From the NCBI GenBank assembly GCA_002104985.1, contig MCGO01000026.1, forward strand, positions 124,001 through 188,000: DNA of 64,000 nucleotides, given 5' to 3'. Source of the stretch: Rhizoclosmatium globosum (Eukaryota > Chytridiomycota > Chytridiomycetes > Chytridiales > Chytriomycetaceae). A program made the translations under genes and the position numbers. Each line of letters starts with the position of its first letter. Positions within the stretch are counted from its first letter, which is position 1. Below are positions 36,801 to 48,124 of this stretch, piece by piece. The notes beneath the pieces were generated by a model that had not been told where the DNA came from, searched no databases, and saw only the letters and a program-made list of their open reading frames with translations.

Positions 36801-39800
36801 ACGAAATTTTGGATATTCTTGTGGAAGCCATCAAGGACCAAACAAGTACTGTACGACGGGAAGCCGCTTTGAGGACCTTGGGACAACTGAGCACAAATGT
36901 TGGTATTGTTATCACGCCATATCAAAAATATCCAGAGTTGTTGGAACTGTTGATGGACAAATTCAAATCGGAGCAAAGCGCTGTTTTGAGGAGAGAGACT
37001 GTGACTGTTGTTGGATTGTTGGGAGCTTTAGATCCATATCGGACTAAGGTATTCTCTGCAATTATTACTTTTCAAGGAAATTAACGTTTCCTTCAGCGCG
37101 AGAACGAAAGCAGTGTAACAATTGTTCAAGACACATCATTTCAATCTATTCCAGTTGGTCCGTCGTCTGACGAATATTACCCAATGGTCGCCATCAACTC
37201 ATTAATGAAAATATTGCAAGATGTCCTTGCCAATCATTATCATGCATCAGCTGTTCAAGCTGTTATTCTGATCTTTGAGAAATCGGGACCAAAGTGCTTC
37301 TCCCTCTTACCTACTGTGATGCCTCCAATTTTGGCGGCTATGAAAATCGTGTCAGCTACGGATCTTGAATTCTATGTTGGTAAACTTGCAGAACTCACTC
37401 TGATTGTGAAACGGCATATTCGACCCTACTTGAACGAAATCTTTGCCATGATCAAAGAGTTTTGGAATGTCAGTGCCGGATTCCAAATTAGTGCGCTGGG
37501 TCTATTGGATGCCATTGCTGGAGCCCTTCAATCGGATTTGAAAGTATTCTTACCTCCTATTCTGCCTCAAATTCTTCAAATCTTTGAGTTGGACTCAAGT
37601 GAAAACAAGTACCCTATTCAGAGAGTTTTGGAATCATTAGTATCTTTGAATTCGAGCATTGACGAGCATCTTCATTTAATTATTCCGATTATTGCACAGC
37701 TCTTTGAAAACCAGGGATTGCCATTGGGATTGAGGAGATATGCAATTCAGGTGGCTGGACATCTGTCAAAGAACATCAAATTCAATCAATCCTCGAGAAT
37801 CATTCATCCGTTAATTCGTGTTATTAATGGTCCGCATGCTGAGCTGAAGATGGCTGCGATGGACACACTTTCAATCCTGGCCATTAAACTAGGCCCAGAC
37901 TTTACAGTGTTTATCCCCATGATTAACAAAGTAAGTTGACACGGCGATTTAGTTGTTGCTCATGTGTGTTTCTACAGATTATGGCGAGAAACAACATGAA
38001 CCACGTCAAATATAATGCACTCATCAGCAAGATTCTAAAAAATGAAAAGTTACCCGATTTACAAGACGTGATCAAAGAGAGGTTTGTCATTTATTTCTGT
38101 GCGACGAGAGTCTAACTTTGTGAGCAGGGTGGTCGAGTTTCCTCGTGAAGATGAACCTGTCAAGAAGTTGGAAGTCGATATGCCAAAACTCAAACGATCA
38201 TGGGATACAAGCAATAAGACAACGAAGGCTGAATGGGCTGAATGGATGCGTCGATTAAGTGTCGAATTGTTGAAAGAATCCCCTCAGTTTGCACTTCGTG
38301 CTTGTTCCACTCTTGCAGCCGTTTATCCTCCCCTTTGCAAAGAACTCTTCAATGTTGGATTTGTTAGTTGTTGGTGGGAGCTATATGACCAGTTTCAGGA
38401 TGACTTGGTTCAGTCGATTTCTTCCGCCATCAATTCGTCCAACTTTCCTCCTGATATGCTTCAAACCTTACTGAACTTGGCTGAGTTTATGGAGAGGGAT
38501 GAGAACAAAAAACCGCTTCCGATTGCCCGTAAAACGTTAGGACAGTACGCTGCTCGCTCGCATGCGTGGGCCAAGGCTTTATACTACAAAGAGAGCGAAT
38601 TTCTCACTGATCCTACCCCTGAGACTGTTGAAACTTTGATTGGCATTTACAATCAATTGCAACAACCAGATTCTGCAGTTGGTATCTTGCGCCGAGCTCA
38701 CGAGAATCACAGTATGTTCTTTTTAGTATCCTTTTTCATGCTAAATTGTTCTATCTATTAGACGTTGAACTTATCTCAACTTGGTATGAAAAATTAAATC
38801 GGTGGGAAGACGGTCTTGCCGCACACGAACGAAAGGCTTTAGAAGACCCCGATTCTTTTGAAGCTCTTCATGGAAGAATGCGTTGTTTGGAAAAGATGGG
38901 AGAATGGGAGGCTTTGTCCAAGTTGGCACAAGAAGCGTGGACAGACTCTGATGACGACACAAAACGAATAATTGCTCCATTGGCTGCTTCTGGTGCATGG
39001 GGTATCGGTGAATGGACCACGATGGAACAGTATGTCAAGATGATCACGTCCGAAACTTTCCCAGGAGCTTATTATCGAGCTATTTTATTCTTGCATCGGA
39101 GTTTGTTTCCACAGGCATCCTTCTATATTGAAAGGGCTCGTGAGTTGTTGGACTCAGAGCTCATGGCTGTATCGGGCGAAAGCTATTCTCGTGCATACTC
39201 TTCCATTGTAAAGGTTCAGATGCTTGTAGAGCTGGAGGAAATCATCAAATACAAACGGCTTCACGACTGTCCTGAGCGCCAAACTATTATCAGGAATATG
39301 TGGATGGAGCGATTAAAAGGCTGTCAAGAGGATGCAGAAATTTGGAACCCCATTATTCGACTGCGTGAGCTTGTAATATCCCCAAAAGTCGAGCCAGAAA
39401 TGTGGATTAGGTTTGCCGAAATTTGCCGCAAGACAAAGCGCATGAGTTTGTCGTTTAGAGCTTTGAGTTCTGTGGTGAACTCAGAGTCTACTGACCTGGG
39501 AATGATTGTACGTCGTTTCTTTGTAAAGATCATTCCTAACGATTTTGAATTTTCACAGAAAGTGCAAGACCTTGAACGAAACCCACCTAAAATTATATTT
39601 GCATGCTTGACTCATGTCTGGGACGTTGGCTCTCGCGAGAGCGAAGAACACGCAATAACGCAAATGCGTAAATTTGCTAGCTCTTTGGCTGCAAGAGTAG
39701 ATTTGGATAATCAAGAATCTAATGATGCAGATCCAGAGAAGCGTGAACTAGCCAAGCTTTTGAGCAAATGTTATCTTAAGTTGGGTCAATGGACACTTTA

Positions 39801-42479
39801 TTTGCACCAAAATGATCTTAAGGAAGAGAATATCGCAGATATGCTTCGATCCTTCAGTGCTGCTGCCAAATTAAATAAGTCATGGTACAGCGCGTGGGAT
39901 GGATGGGCTGTTGCCTACACGTACATCATCAAGCATTATGAGAAAGCCAACAGTGATAGACGTGATGGAGACAAGAACCTTGAATTTATTTCACTTCATG
40001 TTGTTCCAGCCATCAACAGTATGTTTTGATGATATGTTTTGAGACATTGCTAACATACATTCAAGGTTTCTTCCATGCAATTGCGTTGTCCAAAACGAAT
40101 AGTCTTCAAGATACGCTGAGATTGCTTACAACATGGTTCAAGTATGGTCATGAGCATGAAGTGAACAGTGCAGTAGCCGAAGGATGTGGTAGTGTCAGTG
40201 TTGATACTTGGCTGCAAGTGATTCCTCAGTTGATTGCAAGAATCCATTCACACAGTGATTTCCAAAGACTAGTTCACAAACTTTTGTCTGATGTCGGAAA
40301 AGAACATCCACAAGCTTTGGTATATTCCATTACTGTTGCCTCAAAGTCGCAAAGTAAGAGTGAAAGCCGAAAGAATGCAGCTGTTGCAATTATGGATAGA
40401 ATGCGTACGCATAGTGCCAATTTGATCGAACAGGTTTGAATTTTCGTTGAAGTGAAGTATGTACCTAATACTTGGCAGGTACTGGTTGTGAGTGAGGAGT
40501 TGATTCGTGTAGCAATTCTATGGCTTGAGGCTTGGCATGGTGGCCTAGAGGAGGCATCACAGTGCTATTACAATTTCAATGACGTTGATGGAATGATGAA
40601 TGTGCTTGATCCTTTGCATAAGTCACTCGAAATGGTTTGATTTTCATAACTGAAAGTGTCTTTTGATTTAATCTTTGCTCAGGGCCCTGAAACACTGAAA
40701 GAAGTATCTTTCTACCAAGCATATGGACGAGACTTATTGGAAGCGTATGATTGGTGCAAGAGTTTTAAAGTGTCGAAGAATGTGAATGATATGAATCAAG
40801 CATGGGATTTATACTACAAAGTATTCCGGAAAATTCATCAGCAGTTACCACAGCTCACGACATTGGACTTGAGTTTTGTGTCTCCTAAATTAGTTGCTGC
40901 AACGGATTTGGAATTAGCTGTTCCTGGTTCGTTTTTGGAATATTTCAACTGACTATTCTAACAATATACTTAGGAACGTACAAGAGTGGTGACCCCATCG
41001 TCAAAATTCTTTCCTTTGAGCCAATGTTGAAAGTGATGCAATCAAAAGCTCGTCCCAGAAGGCTAACGATCAAGGGTGCTGACGGTGTCGACTATCAGTA
41101 CTTGTTGAAGGGTCATGACGACATGCGACAAGACGAGAGAGTTATGCAATTATTTGGCTTGGTTAATACTCTTCTGAAGTTGGATGCCGAAACTTTCCAA
41201 CGACAGCTCAGTATCAAAAGATATACCGTGACTCCGCTGTCTGAGAATTCAGGATTAATTGGGTTCGTTCCTAATTGTGATACCTTAAATCAAATCATCA
41301 AGGATTACCGAGAGAGTCGAAAAATCATTCTCAACATTGAGTCTAAATTGATGAGCGAGGTATGTAATCATTCATTTACTTGCAACGGTATACTGAATTG
41401 CTTTGAAGATGAATCCAAATCGAGAGAGCCTGACATTGCTTCAAAAAGTGGAAATATTCGAATATGCCATGAACAAAACGGATGGAAAAGATTTGTACAA
41501 GATGCTATGGCTTCGAAGCAAGAATTCCGAAGTCTGGTTAGATCGTAGAACAAATTACACCAGATCTTTGGCATTAATGTCCATGGTCGGATACATCTTG
41601 GGTCTGGGTGATCGTCATCCCAACAATTTAATGATTGATAGATTCACGGGTCAGGTTGTTCATATTGATTTCGGTGACTGTTTCGAGGTGAGTGCTCCTT
41701 CGTGGCTTCCTGTTTTTCTTTCAATGCTAATGAATGGTACTGTCCAGTCTGCAATGGACCGTGATAAATTCCCCGAAAAAGTTCCTTTCCGATTGACTCG
41801 AATGCTTGTCAATGCCATGGAAGTTAGTGGTATAGAAGGAAACTTCAGAATAACATGTGAACATGTCATGCGAGTTCTTAGAGAACACAAAAGTAGTGTC
41901 ATGTCAGTGCTTGAAGCATTTGTTCATGATCCATTGATTTATTGGAGGTTATTTGATAGTCCGAAATTGGGTAAGTTGTTGCATTGTCAGTATCAAAGTA
42001 ACTGAATCTGTATCAGACCAGAAAAAGAATATCACCTTTGGAGAAGATGGCGCGGTTGGAAACGGTAAAAATACCCCCAGAATCGATTTTTAAGGCTGAA
42101 TATCAAACGCAGATGTCGATGTGGAAAACCTTGATAACTTACAATCCGCACGATATATTGGAAGCCGGAAGTTCAAGTCGCTAAAGTCATATGGCGGAAC
42201 TGACTATAGTGGACCTGATGATCAGGCGATTCCTGAAGCCATTAACTCACGAGCTATGAAAATTGTAAGCCGTGTCGAGGCTAAATTAACCGGAATGGAC
42301 TTTAAAACGAAGTCAAATACTCCACTTGATATTGAGTCGCAGGTAGACCGCCTTATTCTACAGGCTACTTCAACGGAAAACTTGTGTCAGGTACGTGTTT
42401 CTACTTAAATGAATGAGGTGACTAATTAGACATATTTTTCCCCTTCCAGAATTACGTTGGATGGAGTGCTTATTGGTAG
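33827..42479 (+). CDS. TOR: Target of rapamycin (TOR) serine/threonine kinase
   Basis: Central growth kinase of TORC1/TORC2. Twenty-five exons give 2,391 aa: 33827-33873, 33982-34042, 34097-34193, 34419-34577, 34651-34865, 34919-35125, 35172-35373, 35434-35542, 35604-35794, 35852-35940, 35993-36552, 36601-37048, 37097-37930, 37978-38081, 38128-38711, 38762-40018, 40066-40433, 40479-40634, 40683-40926, 40974-41359, 41409-41687, 41748-41970, 42017-42064, 42113-42390, 42450-42479. Order: N-terminal HEAT repeats, FAT domain ([20 protein letters not shown] ...), FRB domain (about 1850-1950), PI3K-like kinase with GLGDRHPNN catalytic loop and HIDFGDCFE, then a FATC tail ending NYVGWSAYW. The FRB keeps the Ser, Trp and Phe of the rapamycin pocket but has Tyr where mTOR has Phe2039. 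All key kinase motifs are intact. It converges on IFT20, 45 bp away. Confidence 0.96.
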
Positions 42480-42524
42480 ATTAAAATGTATATTGTTCAA
42501 TAAACTGTTCCTTGTCATGCAATT

Positions 42525-43088
42525 CTATTTCGAACTGAGTTGTTCAATGAGACGTTGTTGTTCCAGTGCAACCGTTTCAAGTGAATCAGACTGTGTCTTA
42601 AGTCGATGAAGCTCAGCATGTCTTTCTTTAATGAGGAGTTGGAGCTAAATTGTGGTGAGTGACTGTTTGAAAGCTCGTTTTGACAAATACCTGAAGTCGT
42701 TTTGACTTTCGGTTGTCCAGTTCAGATTCCACGCGATTTCTCAGTCCAATAGCCTGAAATATGCAACAGATAAGCCTGTAGTGACGTTTTGTTGAGTTTG
42801 GAATACCTTGAGCTTCTCCATCTCAATTTGCTCGGCCTTTGCCCTGAGCATCTCAAGGAATACCTGTACAATAGAATTGAAGTCTTCAATCTCTATTAAA
42901 ACGGGCATTAGGATCGCCTTATAACCCACAGCCCAATAGGTTCTGCTGAGCTGTCAAATCAATCACATACTCTGGGTGAAATCCTTGCATTCATCCTTCA
43001 GGTTTTCTGATGCTTCAAATTGATCGCTAGGAAGGATGCGGATCTTGGAGAACTCATCGAATGTGACGTTTTCAATATCGCGATTCAT
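42525..43088 (-). CDS. IFT20: Intraflagellar transport protein IFT20
   Basis: Small coiled-coil subunit of IFT complex B needed to build the zoospore flagellum. Exons 43088-42971, 42892-42807, 42753-42691 and 42644-42525 give 128 aa; human IFT20 is 132. The sequence follows the family throughout: FDEFSKIRILPSDQF near the start, LKDECKDFTQKIEDF, EMEKLKAIGLRNRVE and a helical tail ending LIEQLSSK. An ORF frame through 42893 (GYKAILMPVLIE) is intron sequence. Its presence, with the dynein, is the main evidence that the host makes a flagellum. It starts 59 bp downstream of the CH-domain gene stop on the same strand. Confidence 0.93.
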
Positions 43089-43147
43089 TTCGGCACCAAA
43101 GACAACAATTTCAACACGCCTTTTCCCAAATGAAATATACTATATTA

Positions 43148-44586
43148 CTACTCAAGATTAAAAAACAAAGCACCGCCAAATTCAGACGATTTGATGGTGG
43201 AATCTCGTTTTAATTTTGCCGGCTGTTTTTCATCAAGCCTTTTCTTCATCTCCACAGTAGCGTTCTCGGCGAGAACCAGCTGTTTTGTGAGAGCGGCATT
43301 TTTTGCAAGGAGTTGATTATATCGTTCCTGAAGGTCGTCTAGCGCAGCTTTCTCCTCTGTTTCTGATTTAGAGACAGCCTCCAATTCAAGTTGCTTTGAT
43401 GAATACTCTCGCTGCAATTCGTGCAACGCATTTTCCTTTGATTTTAATTTGACTTCGTATGTGGATCGTAGTAAATCTGCCGCGGATTCCTTCTTTACAA
43501 TCTGTGCTTCGAGCTTTGAAACCTTCGAGCTTGATTGATCAATCTGAATATTGGCAGCATCAAGAATTTTTGATAATCGGTCCAATTGCTGCTTCAATTC
43601 GAGGTTTTCGCTGTTAGTCTTGCTATTTTGTAACTTCAAGTTTCGATTCTCATCGTCAAGAACAGCATTTCTATCCAAAGCTTCTTGAAGCAGCCTCCTT
43701 AGCTTAGTAATTTCACTCGCATCTTTGGTATTTGATTCTACTCTGAGTTTCAATTCCGCTTGAGCAGCAAGTTCACTGGAAGTCACATTTCGAAGCTGTC
43801 CATCCACGGAAGTCAATCGTTCCTTCAAATCAGATATCTCTAGTTCTCGCTCTTTGATTGTTCGCAAGGCAAGCTCCAATCTTCCTTGCAAGTCCCGACT
43901 GTCTACGGCTTGGCACATCTATCAAATATCAGTAAACCCCTTGTACAACTCATGTCCCACAGTAAATTTTACCTTCACAATCTGCCAAATCAGTCCCAAC
44001 AAAGCCGTTGTATTTCCCCCCAATATATCCGTTGGATCAATGTTGGTCAACTTGACGCCAGCCTCACTCGCACCTTGTAACATAATCTTTAAGTTTTCAG
44101 CTTGCTGAAGAATGTGTTTCGCATTCTTGTTTAGTGACGACTCATTTACGGTCCCTGGCATTGCGTAATTGACTAATCGAGACAAGAGACGACCGTCGCG
44201 ACATTTGTCGAATATTGAATCATGCGGCTCCATTGGAATCGGTAATACACCAAGAACGAATAGGTCTTGTTCTTCTGAAAGGAGTGTGTTGATGTAACTT
44301 TTGAAATGGGCTACATCAAGTTCTTTGATTCGCCCATCTGACTTTCGAAGGCGAGAGAGCCTTTGAAATGCTTCATTCTCTGGAATAAAACAGTTTAATG
44401 AATTCTCATAACAAAGAATCGAATTACCTTCAATCATGGGTTCAGTCCTTGTCGGACTATCAACATCTCGGTATCTGGAGTCGGACTTTCTCAATGCTGA
44501 TAAGCGTCTAATCGCCTCGTTCTCTAAAGGGCTGCTATCAAACACAACAGCGAAAGATTCCAGAGTTCGCGTCTCTCACCTTCCAT
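43148..44586 (-). CDS. Calponin-homology (fimbrin-like) domain plus long coiled coil
   Basis: Probable cytoskeletal protein. Exons 44586-44580, 44523-44428, 44379-43973 and 43918-43148 give 426 aa. The first exon is only 7 nt (ATG GAA G). A single CH domain spans about residues 45-170: HFKSYINTLLSEE, IFDKCRDGRLLSRLVNYAMP and ILGGNTTALLGLIWQIVK, closest to the fimbrin/plastin CH1 pattern. About 240 residues of uninterrupted heptad-rich coiled coil follow. A short motif, ENEAxxRLSxLRKSDxR, occurs twice in tandem at the N-terminus, one copy per exon, so it looks like an exon duplication. Only one CH domain is present, so it is not fimbrin itself. Binding to actin or microtubules is an inference. 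Confidence 0.8.
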
Positions 44587-44726
44587 TCGATGTTATTTTC
44601 GGATTTCACTTTCCCCCTTCATCAAGTTTCTAAAATTAAAATCCGTTCTACAAACTCAATTTGACACATAAGATAGGGAAATTGAACGCGAATACAGCAA
44701 TACAATCAAAAATCAAATAGAGTCTC

Positions 44727-47700
44727 TTAGAAATCGTCCTCCTCTTCCACAGCCTCTTCGTCATCGTCTGCTTCTATCATTACATTCCCCTTCCCGCCAC
44801 CTGTTGTACCTCGACCATTCATCAACAATACAGGCCCAGCCTCTTCATGAAAGATAACCTTGATATCGGAATACGGACGCGCTTGAACAACGGAAACTTC
44901 ACTCCACGTAGCAAGATAAAGGACATGGTAAAACGCTTGCGACGACGCTGCACGACTCTTGAGACCACCGACTAGTTCATTCAAGTATACTATAAGGAAG
45001 AAAGGGAAGGGAAATCGGGAGCAAAGGAAAGTTCAGAAAATTGAAACGACGCAATCGAGGAAACGAAGGGTGAAGGGATATGAATGTAAATCAAGAAACC
45101 ATGAGATTCGCCTTTCCTTTCCGCGTGATCTTTTGCATACCTGAAGCACTTTAGTATATCGTCAATCCTCAACATAATAACTCAACTGCAGGAACCCGTC
45201 ACTGTCTTCGCCGCCATGAATCGTATCAGCCGTATCCTTGAACGCCAAACTGCTTTGATTACTCTCATCTAACATCTTCGCGTTAACACCAACAGCCACT
45301 ACTGCAAACAACGAAACCAACTCAACTCAACGAATTCAACAATAAATCACTATCCCCGAGAGACCATCCATCTCCACCACCGCCACTCCCTCCGAAACTT
45401 GCACTCCCACTGCCCCTCGCAGCACCTCCACCAATCGAACTACGGGCACTGCCAGCACCCCCTTTAACCAACCCTTCCTCCTCCAACAAACTCAAATGCC
45501 CATCACTCCCCAACAAAGACGACCCAACAGACCCTCCAACAACCCTCTGTCGTCGATTAAGCGCTGCAGCAGAAGACCACGGCATACTGATTCTCGACGC
45601 GACAGAACTCTCACCACCGCCATCAATGCCACCACCGCCTCCACTTTCTAAGCTCGAGTTGGCTGCGACGGCAACCTCCATGCTGCGAGAGTGGCTCATG
45701 TCGTCCATATCGGGGAACTCGCGACCAACGTCGTCAGGGAACGCTCCAAACTCGTGGTCAACGCCGTCTTGTTGGTTATTGTTTTCGTCAGCGGGCATTG
45801 GATTTAGGCGTGGGACATTTTGGTTCTTGAGTCCTACTTTTGGAAGAGGGGTCAGGGTTAGGATTGGTGAGATAAGAGGATGTTACCAGTCTTTCTTCGC
45901 TTTGTTTTTTGTTTGATGATGGCAGAGGATGCATGAGCCGTGGTGGAGGTTTTGGAGAAGTCTGTTTGTTTTGATTGAGTCAAAAAGAAAAAAGAGGAGA
46001 AAAAAATTTTTGGCTTCTCACCCCAATGTTTTTGGTGCTTGAAAAACTGCTGCAACACAGTACCATAGCTAAAGCTGAATCGATTATAGGAGCTGTGAAC
46101 GTGAGAGATCATCTTGGTCTCGAGAGCCTACGAAATTTAAGGTTGGAAAGTGGAAGTCACCAAAGACATCAGACTACCTTGCGCTCCTTGTTTCTTTCAA
46201 ACAAATCCATTTCTTCATTAATCTTGTCGCGCATAGCAATCCCCATGTTCTTGTTTTCAAGCATTGTCTTCATAGAAGGATGTGAGAAATTACACATGTC
46301 AGAATATGGTAGCACATTTACCTTTGCATCGACGAGATTCTTTTTTGCTCGCTTTCGCTTCTTTTTTCCTTCACTGTCCAACTGACTTGTTGCAACACTT
46401 GGAGCATCTCTTCCTTCAGGAGAGAGGAATCCACCTTCTGGACGACGACGTTTCACGGCACCCATTTCATCACCAGCAACATTAAAATAGAATGCATTTT
46501 GATGAACGCCTTTTTCTTGGTCGTCAATGGAACCATCATCATCATCACAATCCAATCCAACGCGATTTCTCTTCTTCTTTTTCTTGCGCGTTTTATCAAT
46601 GTCCTCTGCATTTTTGATGGAAGTATTGTCCACAGGAAACTCTGGAATAGCGTCATACTCAAAGAAATTCATTTCCAAGTCAGCCTGTTGGTTCGGGTCC
46701 ATCAAGACAAACTCATTTTCGCTGAAACCTTCTGGTTGTTGTTGATGATTCAAGAGAATATCTTGCTCTTCGTCACCCCCAAATCCACCCCCGAAATCAA
46801 AGAGACCACTTCCGCCACCACCGGCTGAATTCGAGTTGGATGCGAGAACTCCAAGGTCAATGCTGTGTGCCGAAGAAGTGATTGAAATATTTGCGTTTGA
46901 TGTACGATTGTTGCGATTTGGAAGGGGCAGAGTTGCGATAGTGAATGGAGACTCAGCAGAGAGGGAATCGTTGTTGTCCATAGCCGTGGGAATATTATTG
47001 TTTGACCCTGAAGATACAGAAGCGTCTTGTTGGGAAGCAGGCAGCAGTTGCGAAAGTTGTTGGAACCATCCCATATCGCGTTCCTTCAAAGTGTCCGAGG
47101 ATGAGAAAGGTTGACTTGAATTCCCGGCAAAATGACATCATACCTTTCGAGAGCTTCGATCCATGTAAGTTTCGTCTGTTGGAATATCATCTTCATTGAG
47201 TATGTGAAGGGTGATGGAAGCGGAGCTAATGAAGGAACAGTCAATGTTCTGAGCTGGATAGATACGAGATACACACGTTGCTTCTACAGTCAGCATTGTA
47301 ATTGAAGCACCAGTGGACGCGTCTGAAAAGACCTATATATTTAGAGAGGGATCAGAATTCTGTTTTGAGCCAAGCATTCGAAACAAGCACACCAACCTTT
47401 TTCAAGCGCACAAAGACGTTGTTCGCATCGTTCCAAAGAAAAGACATTTGCGAATTAAGGACACGCGATGCGCCGTACATCAGATTGGACGAGAGACGCA
47501 GGGCCATTGGTTCTGGCGGGGCAGCGAGGAAGGCACAGACGCGTTTGAGCGAGACGGACGAAAGCTCCTTTTTGAGAGAGTTTTTAATGCGTTGTTTCCA
47601 ATGCTTTAAAGTTAAAGTAAAGGAAGAAGGGGGAAAGCACCTTCTTGGAAAGGCGTCGGAATGCACGCGCCGTCGCTGTTGCACTTGAATTGGACGTCAG

Positions 47701-47837
47701 AGTGCCGGCAACCCAAACAACTTGTACGAGAGAGTGTGCGTCGTTTAGTCTTCTTTCTTACTCCTTTAATAAGTAAGTTAGTCACCTTGCATGTTGGTTG
47801 AATCAGTGCGTGTGTCGAATACGAGATTGTTGAACAT
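44727..47837 (-). CDS. Cohesin alpha-kleisin, Rad21/Rec8 family (Rec8-like)
   Basis: Bridges the SMC heads of the cohesin ring. Exons 47837-47786, 47720-47641, 47603-47397, 47332-47144, 47083-46322, 46267-46178, 46127-46022, 45836-45351, 45301-45203 and 44989-44727 give about 777 aa. The N-terminal SMC3-binding helix domain is seen in VVWVAGTL ... PPEPMALRLSSNLMYGASRV; the PxPxALRLSS wording favours Rec8 over Rad21. The middle is long, disordered and Gly/Ser-rich with a basic KKRKRAKKN patch. The C-terminal winged helix that binds SMC1 is SSQAFYHVLYLAT ... RPYSDIKVIF, followed by an unusual acidic tail. The junction 45203/44989 is uncertain; a microexon may be missing. The 54-nt intron 46268-46321 is in-frame and stop-free. 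Confidence 0.75.
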
Positions 47838-48124
47838 TTTGTGTTCTATTCAAGTTTGATTTTGGTTTCAGGAATCAAAGTTCCGTTTTTTTGTCGGACG
47901 TTTCTCCGCCTTCTTTGGATTCAGAAATCCAAACCTCCAACACAAGTAAAATAAAACTCGTTGTATGATGTGACGTATGGATGGCACTAGATAGGTAAGA
48001 CTTCTTCACTTATGAATGTCTCATCTTCCCCTCTTTCTTTCTTAATTACATATCTCCTTTCCTCTAATGATTATTCTTGAAGAGAAAAGGAGAAGAAAGA
48101 AAAGGGAGAACAGAAATCCAACAA
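47838..48124. promoter_or_regulatory. Divergent intergenic region between kleisin and COX10
   Basis: 287 bp between two divergent start codons. Purine-rich just before COX10 (AGAAAAGGAGAAGAAAGAAAAG). No specific promoter element or RNA gene is recognised. Confidence 0.4.
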
